Of a DNA stretch of 64,000 nucleotides, positions 1 to 22,968 are shown in pieces. The stretch is taken from the NCBI RefSeq assembly GCF_042477335.2, contig NC_091263.1, positions 14,915,501 through 14,979,500 on the forward strand, read 5' to 3'. The position numbers and the translations under genes were made by a program. Source of the stretch: Ovis canadensis (lineage: Eukaryota; Chordata; Mammalia; Artiodactyla; Bovidae). The notes below the pieces were generated by a model. It did no database searches. It was given only the letters and a program-made list of their open reading frames with translations, and was not told where the DNA came from. The first letter of the stretch is position 1. Every line of letters starts with the position of its first letter.

Positions 1-334
1 TCGTTTAGGTAATAAATTCCCATGGTTCAAAATTCAAAAAATGCAAAAGAGTCTACAGGGAAAACTCTCCCATCCACTCCTGTCCGCAGCCACCCAGTTC
101 CTCTCCCAAGGTGTGATTAGTGTCATTAGTTTCTTATGTACTCTTCCAGTACTAGGTATCTCTATACAATCCTCATTCTTCTTATTATAATGCTAATAAT
201 TGAATCCTCTATACACTGTCATCCTTGATTTTTTACCAAGTACAGTTGTGTACATTATAAACATTACAAAATTATAGCCAAATATTAGTACTGGCCAGTT
301 GGTAGACAAATGTAATTACAACTCAACAGATAAT

Positions 335-425
335 TTATACTGAGGTCCAAAGAGGTCAAAGTTGTTTTCCCAGTGACAGAGCTGGAACTCAGACCTGGGT
401 CTTCTGGCCTCTGTTGGGAAAGCAC
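335..425 (-). repeat. MIR-like SINE fragment
   Basis: The run with aggtccaaagaggtcaaag and cagagctggaactcagacc resembles the reverse complement of the conserved MIR core. It is old and diverged, in UBE2D4 intron 1. Confidence 0.45.
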
Positions 426-639
426 AGGAATGCAATATATTGGTAGACTAGTTTCTTTCAACTCACATTGTTCTTCAAAATGCCAGTTAGCATTTGAAAC
501 TCATTGGTGCTAGTTAGAGTCTCTGTCAGTTGAGACCCACTTCTGGGCCTTCAGGAATCATCAGCTCTTAGTAACCATTCACCACACCACCCTTTACAAG
601 GTATTTGCCTTCTAGGGACAGGAAACACCCCATGTAGGT

Positions 640-957
640 GCCTGGAGGTATGGAGAAACCTGGTGAGTTGGGGGGAATTGGTCAGATACTCTTGCCTGGA
701 AGATCCCATGGATGGAAGAGCCTGGTAGGCTGCATTCCATGGGGTCACAAAGAGTCGGACACAACTGAGCAACTTCACTTTCACTTTTCACTTTCATGCA
801 TTGGAGAAGGAAATGGAAACCCACTCCAGTGTTATTGCTTGGGGAAACCCACTCCAGTGTTATTGCTTGGAGAATCCCAGGGACGGGGAAGCCTGGTGGG
901 CTGCCGTCTATGGGGTCACACAGAGTCGGACATGACTGAAGCAACTTAGCAGCAGCA
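640..957 (+). repeat. Bov-A2-type SINE
   Basis: Two BovA-like monomers, each with ccatgg.tgg and a cggacatgactgaa-like end, finishing in a short agcagcagcag tail, as in ruminant Bov-A2. A 28-bp segment is tandemly duplicated internally (815-842 and 843-870). The 5' boundary is uncertain. Confidence 0.8.
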
Positions 958-1280
958 GCTAGCTTTCCTGCCGCCAGTTGCTCATGTGATCTCTCAGCCT
1001 CATTACAGAGCTCATTCATTCATACAGCATTGCAGGGAGTATAAACAGTCCCCTACAGAGTGGTTGTAGAGGTGTGGAAGCGCAAAGCAGAGGTAAACAG
1101 GCAAGGGACTGTTCTGTGGAGTATTCTGTAGGCATGCTGCATTTCTGAGCATGTCCTCTGGTCCCCTCACCTGACATTAGTTTTTCCCCAAGTTCATTTC
1201 TATTGTGACAACTAGTAACACTGGGTACTTTGTGCTTATCAAGAGTAACCTATTTAGATACATTAGATACTAGCTAAGAC

Positions 1281-1551
1281 AGAGAAGGCAATGGCAGCCC
1301 ACTTCAGTACTCTTGCCTGGAAAATCCCATGGATGGAGGAGCCTGGTAGGCTGCAGTCCATGAGGTCGCTAAGAGTCAGACATGACTGAGCGACTTCACT
1401 TGCACTTTTCACTTTCATGCCTTGGAGAAGGAAATGGCAAACAACTCCAGTGTTCTTGCCTGGAGAATCCCAGGGACGGGGGAGCCTGGTAGGCTGCTGT
1501 CTATGGGGTCGCACAGAGTCGGACATGCCTAAAGCGACTTAGCAGCAGCAG
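1281..1551 (+). repeat. Bov-A2-type SINE with target-site duplication
   Basis: Dimeric BovA-type element with an (AGC)n-like tail. It is flanked by agctaaga at 1272-1279 and 1552-1559, consistent with LINE-driven insertion. It lies in UBE2D4 intron 1, and the spurious open frames across it are transposon-derived. Confidence 0.85.
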
Positions 1552-2415
1552 CAGCTAAGAATTGACCAGTGGTATACTAGTAGGTGTTTAAAAACCAACC
1601 CCGCTCTGGGATAAAACTTGGCCCTGACTTGTGGTACTTGCTGGCTTCTGTAATATAAATATTCCCACTGTGGCCAATTGTATTTGTGTGTAGGTGGGAT
1701 AAGTACAGAACGGCCAGAGAGGCAGGCATTATTAGAATGATCAGCATGCCCAGAGATTACAAAGTGGGATCAGGAGGTTCTTTGTGGATGAGCTGAGTTT
1801 CAAGCATTGTTCAGGTAAGGAGGAATGTGATCAGCTAGATTTAAACTTCATACATAATGCCCTAGACCCTGGGATTTGCCATCCTCTGAGGAGTTTCCCT
1901 GCAACCTGATGGACCATTACTTGTGCCTCATTCCTTCTCTTTTAAACTCCTCTGGAGACCACAAGAAGTTTACCCAGATCTGGAACCTAGGGAGAGTAAG
2001 GAGTGTTAGGAAACATCCTAGTTCATGCAAACTATGGTTTTTAAGTCACTGCCCAAAATCTTAGACCTTGAGGCTCATGCTGGGCTAGGATAACTTTTGG
2101 GGATTGTGTCCACAAGTTGTATCCCATTTAGGGAATCCAGTTATAATGTAATTCCTATTTCCCCCCATTGGTACATAGTATAGCTGTTCTAGACTGGCTC
2201 ACATGTCCTTCATCTCCCACTTGGAGGCTTAGGACTCCCATACAACCAGTGGCGAGTAGGGCAGTAGTGGGGCAGAAAGATTGAAATACAGGAGCCCTGT
2301 CCTTGACTGGGCACTTCCTCTGGGCTAAGTGCTTCCATTCAGGAGCTCAGAGCTAAAGCCCAGCCCCTGCCCTTCTCCACCTGAGTGGTGTTGGGGCCCT
2401 GCCCCCTTTCAGTGC

Positions 2416-2490
2416 TGTGACCTTGGGTAAGTAACTTAACCTCTTTACCTCTCAATTTTCTAGCTTATTAATTGGAAATGGTAATACATT
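2416..2490 (+). repeat. MIR-like SINE core
   Basis: The tract with tgaccttgggtaagtaac and ttaacctctttacctctc matches the MIR core consensus as I recall it. It is ancient and lies shortly upstream of UBE2D4 exon 2. Confidence 0.6.
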
Positions 2491-2675
2491 TTTCACACGT
2501 ATCTTCACAGCCACGAGCAGACCCTTGTTTTCAAGGGTACTGCAGATCACTTGTTTTCATTAGCCAGTCTCACCCCCTGCTGAAGTCTGGAAGCCCCCTC
2601 CCACTAGGAGAATGTACTTCTGGCCAAAACATGTGGGGTGTAGAGCAGTATCCCCAGTTCACACCCCAGCTCTGA

Positions 2676-13397
<10,722 letters not shown>

Positions 13398-14220
13398 GTG
13401 CCTCAGAGGTTTTACAGGAGACATTGTCCAAGAGAAGCTGAGCTGAGCTATTGGCTGAGCCACTCACAGAGCGTCATCTCTTCTGCAAACAAATGCTGAT
13501 TACCCACATTCTCCAACCACAGCATGTTGGTACTACTCTCAGCCATCATGGTTTTGACAGCGTCATGTCTCTGATGCCAGATCAGTAGTCACTGTTGTGA
13601 TCTGCAGCCTTCCTGGCTACATTGGAATCGGTCCCTCCACCCCAACTCACTGCTCGCCTATTCGGAGGACCTGTGTGCCTCCCCTGCCTGGCCTCACTCA
13701 GGCGGCATCGCTTACCGTGGCGCCACACAGGGGCCCCAGTCTGGCCCCTTACCACGTGCTCTTTGCCTTTTAGAACTCAGTGCCCAGGGAGGAGCGGGCA
13801 GGCTTTCCTCACATCGTGTCTGCCACAGACCACATCCTGAGGACTCTCACCTCATCCCAGAAGTTCTGGGAACTGTGAACAGTGTCACTGGGAAGTGGAG
13901 GCCTTGCCCCACAGCTCCCACCAGTCTTCCTCGGCAGTGCCACGTGCTGGCACTCTCCTCCCACACCAAGAAGCTGTAAATTGAAAGTCAGGATATAAAG
14001 CACATAACACGCCATGAGAGATGACTGTCCTTTTAGAAGCAAGAACAAAATTATGAAACCTGAAAAGATTTGGGTTATCCTTTTCTATCTTATGAGATTT
14101 TCACCACCCCACCTCCTCCCACTCAGAGCCTACATGAAGGCAAAGTGTGAGCCATTCACTGAACAGAACACAGGGAGAGAGAGGGACTTGTTAAATGTAA
14201 ATAAAAATGTAATGCACTCA
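13398..14220 (+). other. UBE2D4: Inferred UBE2D4 3' UTR
   Basis: Unique-looking sequence between the stop codon and the proximal AATAAA. I saw no recognisable transposon within it. The extent is inferred from the polyadenylation motif only. Confidence 0.4.
14200..14205 (+). terminator. UBE2D4: Candidate UBE2D4 polyadenylation signal
   Basis: AATAAA about 800 nt after the stop codon, the first canonical signal downstream on this strand. Cleavage would fall near 14220. A second AATAAA at 18897-18902, just before an LTR, is an alternative distal site. No transcript evidence is available here. Confidence 0.45.
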
Positions 14221-17200
14221 TAACCCTAAATGATAACTGACATTTAAGTCTTTTTTTTTTCCAGGCAGAACAGAAGATATGGAAACTTTTAACAGGTAGC
14301 CCATCGGGTAACTGGCCTCCTCTCTTAAATTTCTGATGTAACACATTTCAAGAGCTGCCTTTAGAGTTCAGAGATTTGAGATTAGGTTAGTGAGGAGAAG
14401 GGTAGTAAAGGGATTATTCTAATTGAACCTCTGAAGAGAGGAGGAAAATTGAGGGACTTCACATCTCTCAACATCCAATTTGGCCTAGTCTTCTCTAAGT
14501 GGTTTTCAAAGCTAGTCCACTCCCAGAACAGCCATATGAGAATGATGTTTGGGTAAGTAGGACCAGGAAGTGGAGAAACCCTAAAATTCTTCAACCACAT
14601 GGCCAAGTCTGTGGAGTTTGGAAGGAGGCCTGCAGACCTTGCACCTGGGGATCAGCCCTAGATGACCACATGAGCCTGACCTGTTCCAGAAACTCTGAAG
14701 TTGTAGCACAGCTTCACTGTTCTTGCTTTTCAGCGAGAGTGCTGGGATTAGTCACCACCACTTCCTTAGCAAAGCAGGCAGCAGTCTGAGCCTGGTCTGC
14801 ATTTACTTTACAGGGTTCCGCATTTAGGATCCTCAGGTAAAGGCTACTTTCTGTGTTCCATGGGCTCCATTCCCTGCTTTGTACCATGGTGAGGATTTGC
14901 CCTGTTAATTTTTTCTCTCTCTGCTACCCCTTTGGTCTTTACTTAAACAAAATTATAAACTTCAGGTGTCCCCTGGGAACACTGCCATCACACAACTCTG
15001 CCATTTCAGACAATGGCCATAATACTCCTTGAACCAAATATAACAAAGTATGGGAAGGTGGGACAGATTCCAATTTCAGAGACAAGTTAGAGGTTCAGAG
15101 AAGGAATATCCAGGCCCAAGTTGTTGTTGAGTTGGAGGGTGCCATTTTCAGCCTTTCCAGCATAATAGCTTATGACTCACCAGAAGCTCATGAATTTTCT
15201 CTGTCTAGTTAAAATTTTCCCAAGCCTGCTGTCTCTGTTGGTGATAATGCAATAGCAAAAGTAAAATTATCCTTTGGGATCCCCACTGTGAATTACCATT
15301 CACCCTTTTGCTTGATTTGCACTCTGTACTTGGACAGGCCTGTATTGTGCCAAGCCAAGTGATGGAATGGCCACCACAGTGATGTTCTGCAGGGCTGTCC
15401 CTGGCAAGTTCCTTGGACTCTCTACCCCTGAGAAACTTGATTTTCAAGCCTTCCAGCACTCAGGTTAGCCTGAAGGACAGGCTTCTTAAGTTGAAACCCT
15501 TATTTTAAAATGCACTGTGTGCAGGCAGCTCCCAGATATCACACAGGTATAGATATCATGTTTCCAAGGCGAGTCCGAGGTCAGTAACTTAACAGCAGAT
15601 CTAAAAATCTAACTGTGCAGTGATACTTCGTTTTCTCCATAGACCAGAGATACCAGGGAATTGCATGATCTTAAGCAATTAATCCAACATGAACAAATGA
15701 CTTAACTCTGGCCAAAAGTATCTCAGTTTGCTGGATGGAGCTGTGATCTTGATCCTTTAGCAGACTATAGGAAGACCCAAGAGTTCCAAGAATATGGCAA
15801 AGGGTCAAAATCTCCTGACAAGGGTTTAAAAGACCAGAACACCCATGTCCAGTGGGCCTGGCAGCTCACAGCTCACCCGTGTTAGCACCATGGGATCCAA
15901 CACCACCTGACCGCAGAGGCCCAAGAATAGGCAGGTTTCTGTCTCTCAAATTCAGGACAAAGCCTCCTAAAGTGATAAAGAGGTGCTTGTGAGACTGGTC
16001 AACAGAGCTCCTGGCCTGAAGGCCTGTTCTGGTAGAGGAGGAGAAAGCCTTGGGAGCAGCACGGGCCACTTGTCCCTCCTGCCCTCGCCTGCCCCCTCTT
16101 CTGTGCCTCTGTTCCTCCAGCTCTTCTCACTGTGACACATGCTTCCTCCCTGGCAGCACTGGGTGAGGGTTGAATGAGGATTAGACCTAGCCATGAAAGC
16201 TGGTCTGAGAAACAGGATGGCTTACCAGTGGTACCAAGCTGAGTCCTTGGACTCTTTGATCAATAGAAATTGATAAGAGATCAGACAAGAAATTTAGGCA
16301 AGGCTTTACTGGAACTCACTGCAGCAGTGGGGAGTTAAGAACAAGTGAACCGGTGCCCTTGCTTGACCCCTGCAGGTGGCAGGGCGAGCTGGTCCCTTAA
16401 TGAGGTGAGGGTGGGATGGGCCAGTGGGTCAGGTTGAAAGGGTGGCTTGGGTGGTCTGCCAGCCCACATGGTGGTGCTGTGTGCAAGGATCGTGCAGAAC
16501 CCTGCTTTTGCTCCCCGTACCTCAGAAATGACAGTTGGGTTTTGGTCTTTTTGTATTAGTCAGAATTGACCCCAACTGTGCATTCGTCAAGTTATTTTTA
16601 GTCCCTTATAGTTTCTTTGTGTTCTGTTGCTCAAGGAGATGTTTGTTCAGGTGCGAGCACTCCAGTAAAGGGACCCAGGCCCCAGCCTATCTCACCAGCA
16701 CCCTCACAACAGCAGCCTGGTACCATGCAGGCAGGCACACTGGCTCCTTCAGGCCTGGTGATCTTCCCAGCCAGTCTGCTGGCCTCATCATGACCACCAT
16801 TGGGGTTTCTCTTCTGTTGGCAGAGGGATTTTATTAAAAACAAAAATAAAAAGCTACAGAAAATCTGCAAACCCTCTGTCAAACCAAATAGTGAGTGGTT
16901 TCTTGACTTTCCTAAAAAACGTCACGTCTCCATATTACCCCATCTCCACCACACTCCTCCCAGGCTCCTAATCCTTACTGTCAGATAGGCCTGCTTGAGC
17001 TGTCCAGCTCCCTGCAGCAGAGCTTACCTCTGGGTGCGCGGGCTTGGCTGGGCTCCACTTTAAGAGGTAATGACAGAATTGCCCTCTCAGAGCCTGCCTC
17101 TCACCTATGCTGCCCACGCCCGCCGCACCACCCCCCCCCCCCCGCCCCCCGCACAGTAGCTCAAGGGGCTAGTCATGGGGAATGTCCATCACCGCTGGCT

Positions 17201-18000
17201 GGTCATTACTTTCTAATGACTTTAGGTGGCTTTATCCAGGCAGTGACTGAGCAATTGCCAAATGCAAGGTGTGAAGGGGAGGGGAAAGGAAAAGAATTAT
17301 ACAAAGAAAATGTGGTTGCTTTCTGGGAGTTCACTGGAACTACACAGGCCTCAGGAAGGAGCTAAAACTAAGGTAGGGCCTGATGGATGGACAGGGAGGA
17401 GGGTCCTACAGGCAAAGGACTATGTTCCCCAACAAGCACAGCACATTCTGGGAGCTCACTCAGCAACCTGGTGACACTCCCGCACATGGCCCTTCTGAAA
17501 TTGGGGCCCTGTTACCTTCTGGGTGGCACAGGGCTCACCTTTCTGGAGAATCACTGAAGGCACAGGAGTGCAGGATGAACAGCAATTTTCATATTAAGTG
17601 GATGGCATAGTTCATATAAGCTGGTGTGTAAAACCATTTCACACCCTAGACTCCCAGGGAAACAAGCACCATCACTGGGCCAGGGGCTTTATAGGGGCAA
17701 GGACATGGGCCCAGAGCTGCATCTGTCCCTCCATCCACACACATGAAGAACAAAATGACATTAGGCCTGGGCCCAGCCTCATCTCAAAGCTTGTTCCCAG
17801 GAGCAATAATGACCTGGCCACGGCACTAGAAGGCCAGGCGTGCTCAATGGGCAAAATGATCTACCAGCTCCAGAAATAAGGATGCAGATGGAGGCATGGG
17901 CTGTAAAGTTGGGGGTGGCGGAGGCAAGGGGTGAAAGGCTAACTACCCTTCTGAGGGAACTTGGCTAGTTCTTCTGTGTCAAATATCCAGCAGTAGGAAT
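14221..18000. other. Intergenic stretch without recognised gene
   Basis: Between the UBE2D4 proximal polyadenylation signal and the first intergenic SINE. I recognise no coding exon. A possible alternative UBE2D4 exon at 14265-14295 is treated as a finding. A C-rich homopolymer tract lies at about 17130-17150. The rest looks like unique or ancient decayed sequence and could include a long UBE2D4 3' UTR ending at 18.9 kb. Confidence 0.5.
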
Positions 18001-18122
18001 AACCTGGTAGTCCAGTGGTTAGCAGTCTGTGCTTCCACTGTAAGGGTCACAGGTTCCATCCCTAGTCGGCAAACTATGATCTCCCATGCCATGTGACCAG
18101 AAGCAAGCTCAGGACACCATCC
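18001..18122 (+). repeat. CHR-like tRNA-derived SINE
   Basis: The run ggtagtccagtggttagcag followed by gggtcacaggttccatccc (A/B-box-like) matches cetartiodactyl tRNA-Glu-derived CHR SINEs. It is 5' truncated or diverged. Confidence 0.65.
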
Positions 18123-18896
18123 TGGAACAGGAGGAACTAACAATAACTTGTCAACATCTTTTGGTTTAAAATGTTGGCAGAGTTGTAGTTAAACTGCAAA
18201 ATCCCCATCACCTGTACCTTCTGTTCCCTTTGAACCTTCTAGAATTTCTGCTGACTTCTTGCTGTGGGCCGATCTGTCTACAACAGGGAGCTTGGCTGAT
18301 GCACACATGCCTCCAGGTCTTTGAGGTCAAGGCTTCAGTAAGACTTGAGAAGCTAGAAGCCCTCACAGAACGAGCTATGTGAGCAGCAAGTGTGCCCTCT
18401 CTGTAAAGGGTTAGGATGGCAGGAAAGAGCATTGCTTCTCCTGAAGGAGGTGGTTTTGCCCTTTCTGTGAGACACCACATACTGACTTGTGACAGCCCCT
18501 CGTAGCCAAGCCTTAAATGACAAGCAGACCACATTGGCTATTCCCTCCCTACCTGCGGGCCTGAGTCACAGATCAAGCTCAGGACTGCAGCCTTCCCACC
18601 TTTCTATACTTGACTGCTTACCCTCTGTTTAAATCATAACAAGGATTCAACTAGGAAGCTTTGGGGGTTTTTGTTTTGTTTTTAATCTCTCAAGATGTGA
18701 AGTTATTTGTTTACTGGATTCCACTTACCATGCAACATAAACAAGTTTTCTTTTTAGGGCAGGAAAACCAATGATTTCATTTCTCCCTTTCTGTAGTAAT
18801 GTGGCCATGTGTGGCTGGAGCATAGAGATGTAATCCTAGTGGTTTTTAAGAAAATTATTTTCTTGCTAATTGACACTTCTGTGGATGAAGACTTTG

Positions 18897-18902
18897 AATA
18901 AA
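18897..18902 (+). terminator. Candidate distal polyadenylation signal
   Basis: AATAAA within gactttgaataaaaacct, directly before an LTR remnant. It could end a long UBE2D4 3' UTR of about 5.5 kb, or be incidental. Confidence 0.25.
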
Positions 18903-18923
18903 AACCTATTATTTTTTACCGAT

Positions 18924-19190
18924 TGTTGTGGTCTCAATGGTTATGTACCCTCAAAATTCCTTCGTTGAACTCTTAACCCTTAAGGTAATGATATTGGGAG
19001 GTGGGGCCTTTGGGAGGTGATGAGGTCACAGCAGTGGAGCCCTCATGAATGGCATTAGTGTGCTTATAAAAGAGGTGCCCCAGAGAGCTTCTTGGTCCCT
19101 TTTGTCATGTAAGACTACTATGAACTGTCAGCAGAAGCAGAGTTTGGAGACCCTTCCTCCTATGGGCCTCAGTTCTTGGTAAGGATGCAA
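18924..19190 (+). repeat. MaLR-type LTR, 5' part
   Basis: Contains aggtggggcctttgggaggt, the segment reading catgaatggcattagtg, and cttataaaagaggtgcccca, features of mammalian MaLR (MST/MLT-like) solo LTRs. The matching 3' part resumes at about 20547, so the LTR is split by later insertions. Confidence 0.6.
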
Positions 19191-19277
19191 AGAAGAATCT
19201 AAGGTCTTACCTGTTGCAAGAAAGTTTATTAACAATCAGGAAAGAACAGATTACAAAGAGTTGGACAAGACTGAGTA

Positions 19278-19838
19278 CACTGCAGATGGTGTCCGCAGCC
19301 ATGAAATTAAAAGATGTTTGCCCCTTGGATAAAAGCTATGACAACTCAGCATATTAAAAAGCAGAAACATTACTTTGCCAACAAAGGTCCATATAGTCAA
19401 AGCTATGGCTTTTCCAGTAGTCATGTATGGATGTGAGAGTCAGACAGAAAGCTGAGAGCTGAAGAATTGATGCTGTTGAACTGTGGTGTTGAAGACTCTT
19501 GAGAGTCCCTTGGACAGCAAGGAGATCAAACCAGTCAATCCTAAAGGAAATCAGTCCTGAATATTCATTGGAAAAACTGATGCTGAAGCTGATGCTCCAA
19601 TATTTTGGCCACCTGATATGAAGAACTGACTCCTTAGAAAAGACCTTGATGCTGGGAAAGATTGAGGCAGGAGGAGAAGGGGATGACAGAGAATGAGATG
19701 GTTGGATGGCATCATCAACTCGATGGACGTGAGTCTGAGCAAGCTCCGGGGGTTGATGGACAGGGAAGCCTGGTGTGCTGCAGTCTATAGGGTTGTAAAC
19801 AGTTGGACACGACTGAGCGACTGAACTGAGTATACACA
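19278..19838 (+). repeat. BovB (RTE) LINE 3' fragment
   Basis: Matches the 3' end of the BovB at 22.0-24.9 kb, from the segment atgaaattaaaagatg through to gactgagcgactgaactgag. It is heavily 5' truncated, with many substitutions and no intact frame. The elements at 54.7 and 59.1 kb share the same 3' terminus. Confidence 0.85.
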
Positions 19839-20045
19839 AAAAAAGTACAGAAGGAACATTTCAAGCGGAGGGCCGTGCAAGGGAGGCAAATGGCCCTGGA
19901 GGGCTGGAGTACAGTTTTTAAGGCAGGGTCATTTGCATAATTGGGAGGGTGTCACTGATTGATAGCTGCAGGTTATATAACAAGATGCTCTACTGTGCAT
20001 GTTCTTCCTATAATTTAGTCTGTTAGAAGTATATATTCAGGGAAG

Positions 20046-20262
20046 GGGCTTCCCTGGTCGCTCAGCTGGTAAAGAATCTGCCTGCAAGGCAGGAGACCTG
20101 GGTTCGACCCCTGTGTTGGGAAGATCCCCTGGAGGAAAGTCATAGCAACCCATTCCAGTATTCTTGTCTGGAGAATCCCTATGGACAGAGGAGCCTGGTG
20201 GGCTACAGTCCCTGGGGTCATAAAGAGTCAGACACGACTGAGCAACTAAGCACAGCACATTC
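20046..20262 (+). repeat. Bov-tA-type SINE
   Basis: tRNA-like head (gcttccctggtcgctcagct), gggttcgacccctgtgttgg B-box-like region, and BovA body ending gacacgactgagcaactaag. Sense orientation. Confidence 0.88.
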
Positions 20263-20546
20263 ATGGAATATTTGTGAGCAGTTAATGAGTCCAGTGGCTG
20301 ACAAAGATTACTTTAGTACACGATACTATGAGGTGAGTACATGTGGTAGAGTGGGGAAAGTCCTACCAGTCGACAGGTGGGGGCTTTTTACAGCCCCCCT
20401 GACTATTTTTGCAGTACTAGTGGGTGTATTAGGGGTAGGGCTGGTAAATTACTTGGTGGGATTAGGCGGCTATTGAACAGGTAGCTGAATGGTCTACCTC
20501 TCTGTTGCTCTCAGCTAACTTCCTGCCTATCAGAACCAGGAAGGGG

Positions 20547-20665
20547 ACTCTCACTAGACACCAAATCTACCAGTGCCCTGATCTTGGACTTCGGGCTCTA
20601 GAAATTGTGTTCATAAGCCACCCAGTATGTGGTATTTTGTTGTGTCAGCTTGAATGGATGTAAAC
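20547..20665 (+). repeat. MaLR-type LTR, 3' part
   Basis: Reads cactagacaccaaatctacc, gatcttggacttcgggctct and ggtattttgttgtgtcagct, the expected 3' end of the LTR that begins at 18924. Confidence 0.6.
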
Positions 20666-21120
20666 ACTGGGGGACACTGCTGCTGTTGATTCCTTCTAGA
20701 CAGCGGACTCCAGAGAGAGTTTACCAGCATATTCCCTCTACATTTGGGCTCACATGCTTTCAGGACACAGTCAACTGCCCTCAGAGTTCAAAGGACACTG
20801 ACTATTTGGAGCTCTGCTTTCATGCCTTGGATCTGTTACCTAAACCCACTAGGAGAGCTTCAAGAAGCAAAGCAGATCTCAGTTTATCTACATGCAAGAA
20901 AAGTATAGAGGCTTGTGTGAATGATGGGGCCAATTTGCTAAGAAAAGAGAAGAGTTCTAGGAATAACCTGTGGAAACATCTCACATTCTCAAACCAAGGG
21001 ACAATCAACCAACAAGAGACAGATGACCAAAAGGAAACAGAAACTCCAGAAAAGCTGGAGTAGGACGGAGAGGAAAATGGAGAGGATCTACACACAGCAG
21101 CTAGGGGAACATGTGACAAA
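20666..21120. other. Unassigned intergenic segment
   Basis: A 144-codon open frame (20629-21063) starts in the LTR remnant and runs through here. It shows no domain I recognise and low-complexity polar composition, so I do not call it a gene. Confidence 0.4.
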
Positions 21121-21123
21121 TAT

Positions 21124-21338
21124 CCTACTTCCCTGGTGGCTCAGATAGTAAAGAATGTACCTGCAATGAGGGAGACCTGGGTTCAATCCCTGGGTTGGGA
21201 AGATCCCCTGGAAGAGGGCATGGTAACTCATTCCAGTATTTTTGCCTGGAGAATCCCCATGGACAGAGGTGTCTGGCAGGCTATAGTCCATGGGGTCGCA
21301 GAGTTGGACACCACTGAGTGACTAAGCACAGCACACAA
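21124..21338 (+). repeat. Bov-tA-type SINE
   Basis: Head cttccctggtggctcagata, gggttcaatccctgggttgg, and BovA body ending gactaagcacagcac. It is inserted upstream of an L2 remnant. Confidence 0.88.
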
Positions 21339-21339
21339 G

Positions 21340-21600
21340 GATTCCATCATACCTAAGAATAAAACCTGAATTCCTTCCCCTAACTCACAAGTTCCTGTAG
21401 GATCCAACCTGCACGCATGCCTCCTTCCTTCTCTTTCTCTCTGTGCTTTCACCTCAGAGCTCTTGTTCCCTTTGCTTGGAACACTTCCACCAAGATCTTC
21501 CATAGCCACATCTGCCACCCTCCAGCCCTCATATCTACTCTGCTCCACTGTTACCTCTGAAAGGCCCTCCCTGATCTGTCAAGTTGAAATAGGCTACCAC
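21340..21600 (+). repeat. L2-like LINE 3' fragment
   Basis: The tract cagagctcttgttccctttg then tgcttggaacacttccacc and the later ggccctccctgatctgtc fit the L2 3' region as I recall it. Ancient. Confidence 0.5.
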
Positions 21601-22017
21601 ACACTAAAGCAGAAAACAGAATCCTAATGCCCCCACATTCCCACACCAGGGACCCCTCTTCACAGTCATAGTCTTCTTTCAGTGGAGCCTGGGTCCTCCT
21701 GCTTTTCCCTCATCAGTATGGATAAACCTGGTCACCACACTGAGCTGATCTATTTCCAGAACAAAGAGACCTACCTGCCTCTTTTGTCTGAACAATCTGA
21801 TTCAGGCAAGGTGGGGCCTCCCCAAGTTGACTAAACTGTTTAAAAGTGTTCCCTAGTAGGCCTGAGGGATTTGGGAAACTGGTAACAAGGATGTCTTTAA
21901 ATAGCAATATTACCAGAGAAAGAAGAGACACAAGGACATGTGAGGCCAAAAAGAATAAGGAAGAAAAACAATAAGACTGTGGGTTGAACTCCTCTGAACT
22001 ATGGAGATTCTAAAAAG

Positions 22018-22028
22018 ACTGTGGTGGA
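22018..22028 (+). repeat. Target-site duplication, left copy, BovB
   Basis: actgtggtgga, repeated perfectly at 24885-24895. It marks the left edge of the BovB insertion. Confidence 0.8.
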
Positions 22029-22122
22029 AATAAGGTCCGATGCTATAAAGAGCACTATTGCATAGAAACCTGGAATGTTAAGTCCATGAATCAAGCCAAA
22101 TTGGAAGTGGTCAAACCAGGAG

Positions 22123-22926
22123 ATGGCAAGAGAGAACATTGACCTTTCAGGAATCAGCGAACTAAAATGGACTGGAATGAGTGAATTTAATTCAGATGAC
22201 CATTATGTCTACTGCTGTGGGCAAGAATCCCTTAGAAGAAACGGAGCAGCCATCATGGTCAACAAAAGAGTGCAAAATGCAGTACCTGGATGCAATCTCA
22301 AAAACGACAGAATGATTTCTATTTGTTTCCAAGGCAATCCATTCAATATCACGGTAATCCATGTCTATGCCCCAACCAGTAATTCTGAAGAAGCTGAAGT
22401 TCAATGGTTCTATGAAGACCTACAAGACCTTGTAGAACTAACATCCAAAAAAGATGTCCTTTTCATTATAGGGGACTGGAATGCAAAAGTAGGAAGTCAA
22501 GAAACACCTGGAGTAACAGGCAAATTTAGCCTTGGAGTACAACATGAGGCAGGACCAAGGCTAATAAGAGTTTTGCCAAGAGAACACACCGATCATAGCA
22601 AACACCCGCTCCAACAACACAACAGAAGGCTCTACACATGGACATCACCAGATGGTCAACACAGAAATCAGATTGATTATATTCTTTGCAGCCAAAGATG
22701 GAGAAGTTCTATACAGTCAACTAAAACAAGACCAGGAGCTGACTGTGACTCAGATCATGAAATCCTTATTACCAAATTCAGACTTAAATTGAAGAAAGTA
22801 GGGAAAACCGCTAGACCATTCAGGTATGACCTCAATCAAATCCCTTATGATTATACAGTGGAAGTGAGAAATAGATTTAAGGGCCTAGATCTGATAGATA
22901 GAGTGCCTGATGAACTACGGAATTAG
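22123..22926 (+). pseudogene. BovB endonuclease-domain remnant
   Basis: 267-codon open stretch of the retrotransposon polyprotein with APE-like endonuclease motifs. The segment around residues 145-165 reads out of register relative to neighbouring motifs, consistent with compensating indels, and the ORF ends at an in-element TAG. Confidence 0.8.
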
Positions 22927-22968
22927 GTTCGTGACACTGTATAGGAGACAGGGATCAAGACCATCCCC

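Larger units (their letters stand above)
19191..20546. mobile_element. Composite insertion inside the MaLR LTR
   Basis: About 1.35 kb separating the two LTR halves. It holds a BovB 3' fragment (19278-19838) and a Bov-tA SINE (20046-20262). Between them is AT-rich sequence that could be part of another LTR (gcaagaaagtttattaacaa at the left edge), which I could not name. Confidence 0.45.

Noticed and set aside
640-1556. Open frames of 77-135 codons near 0.6-1.5 kb, both strands
   Set aside because: They are translations of Bov-A2 SINEs and recur at every SINE in the window.
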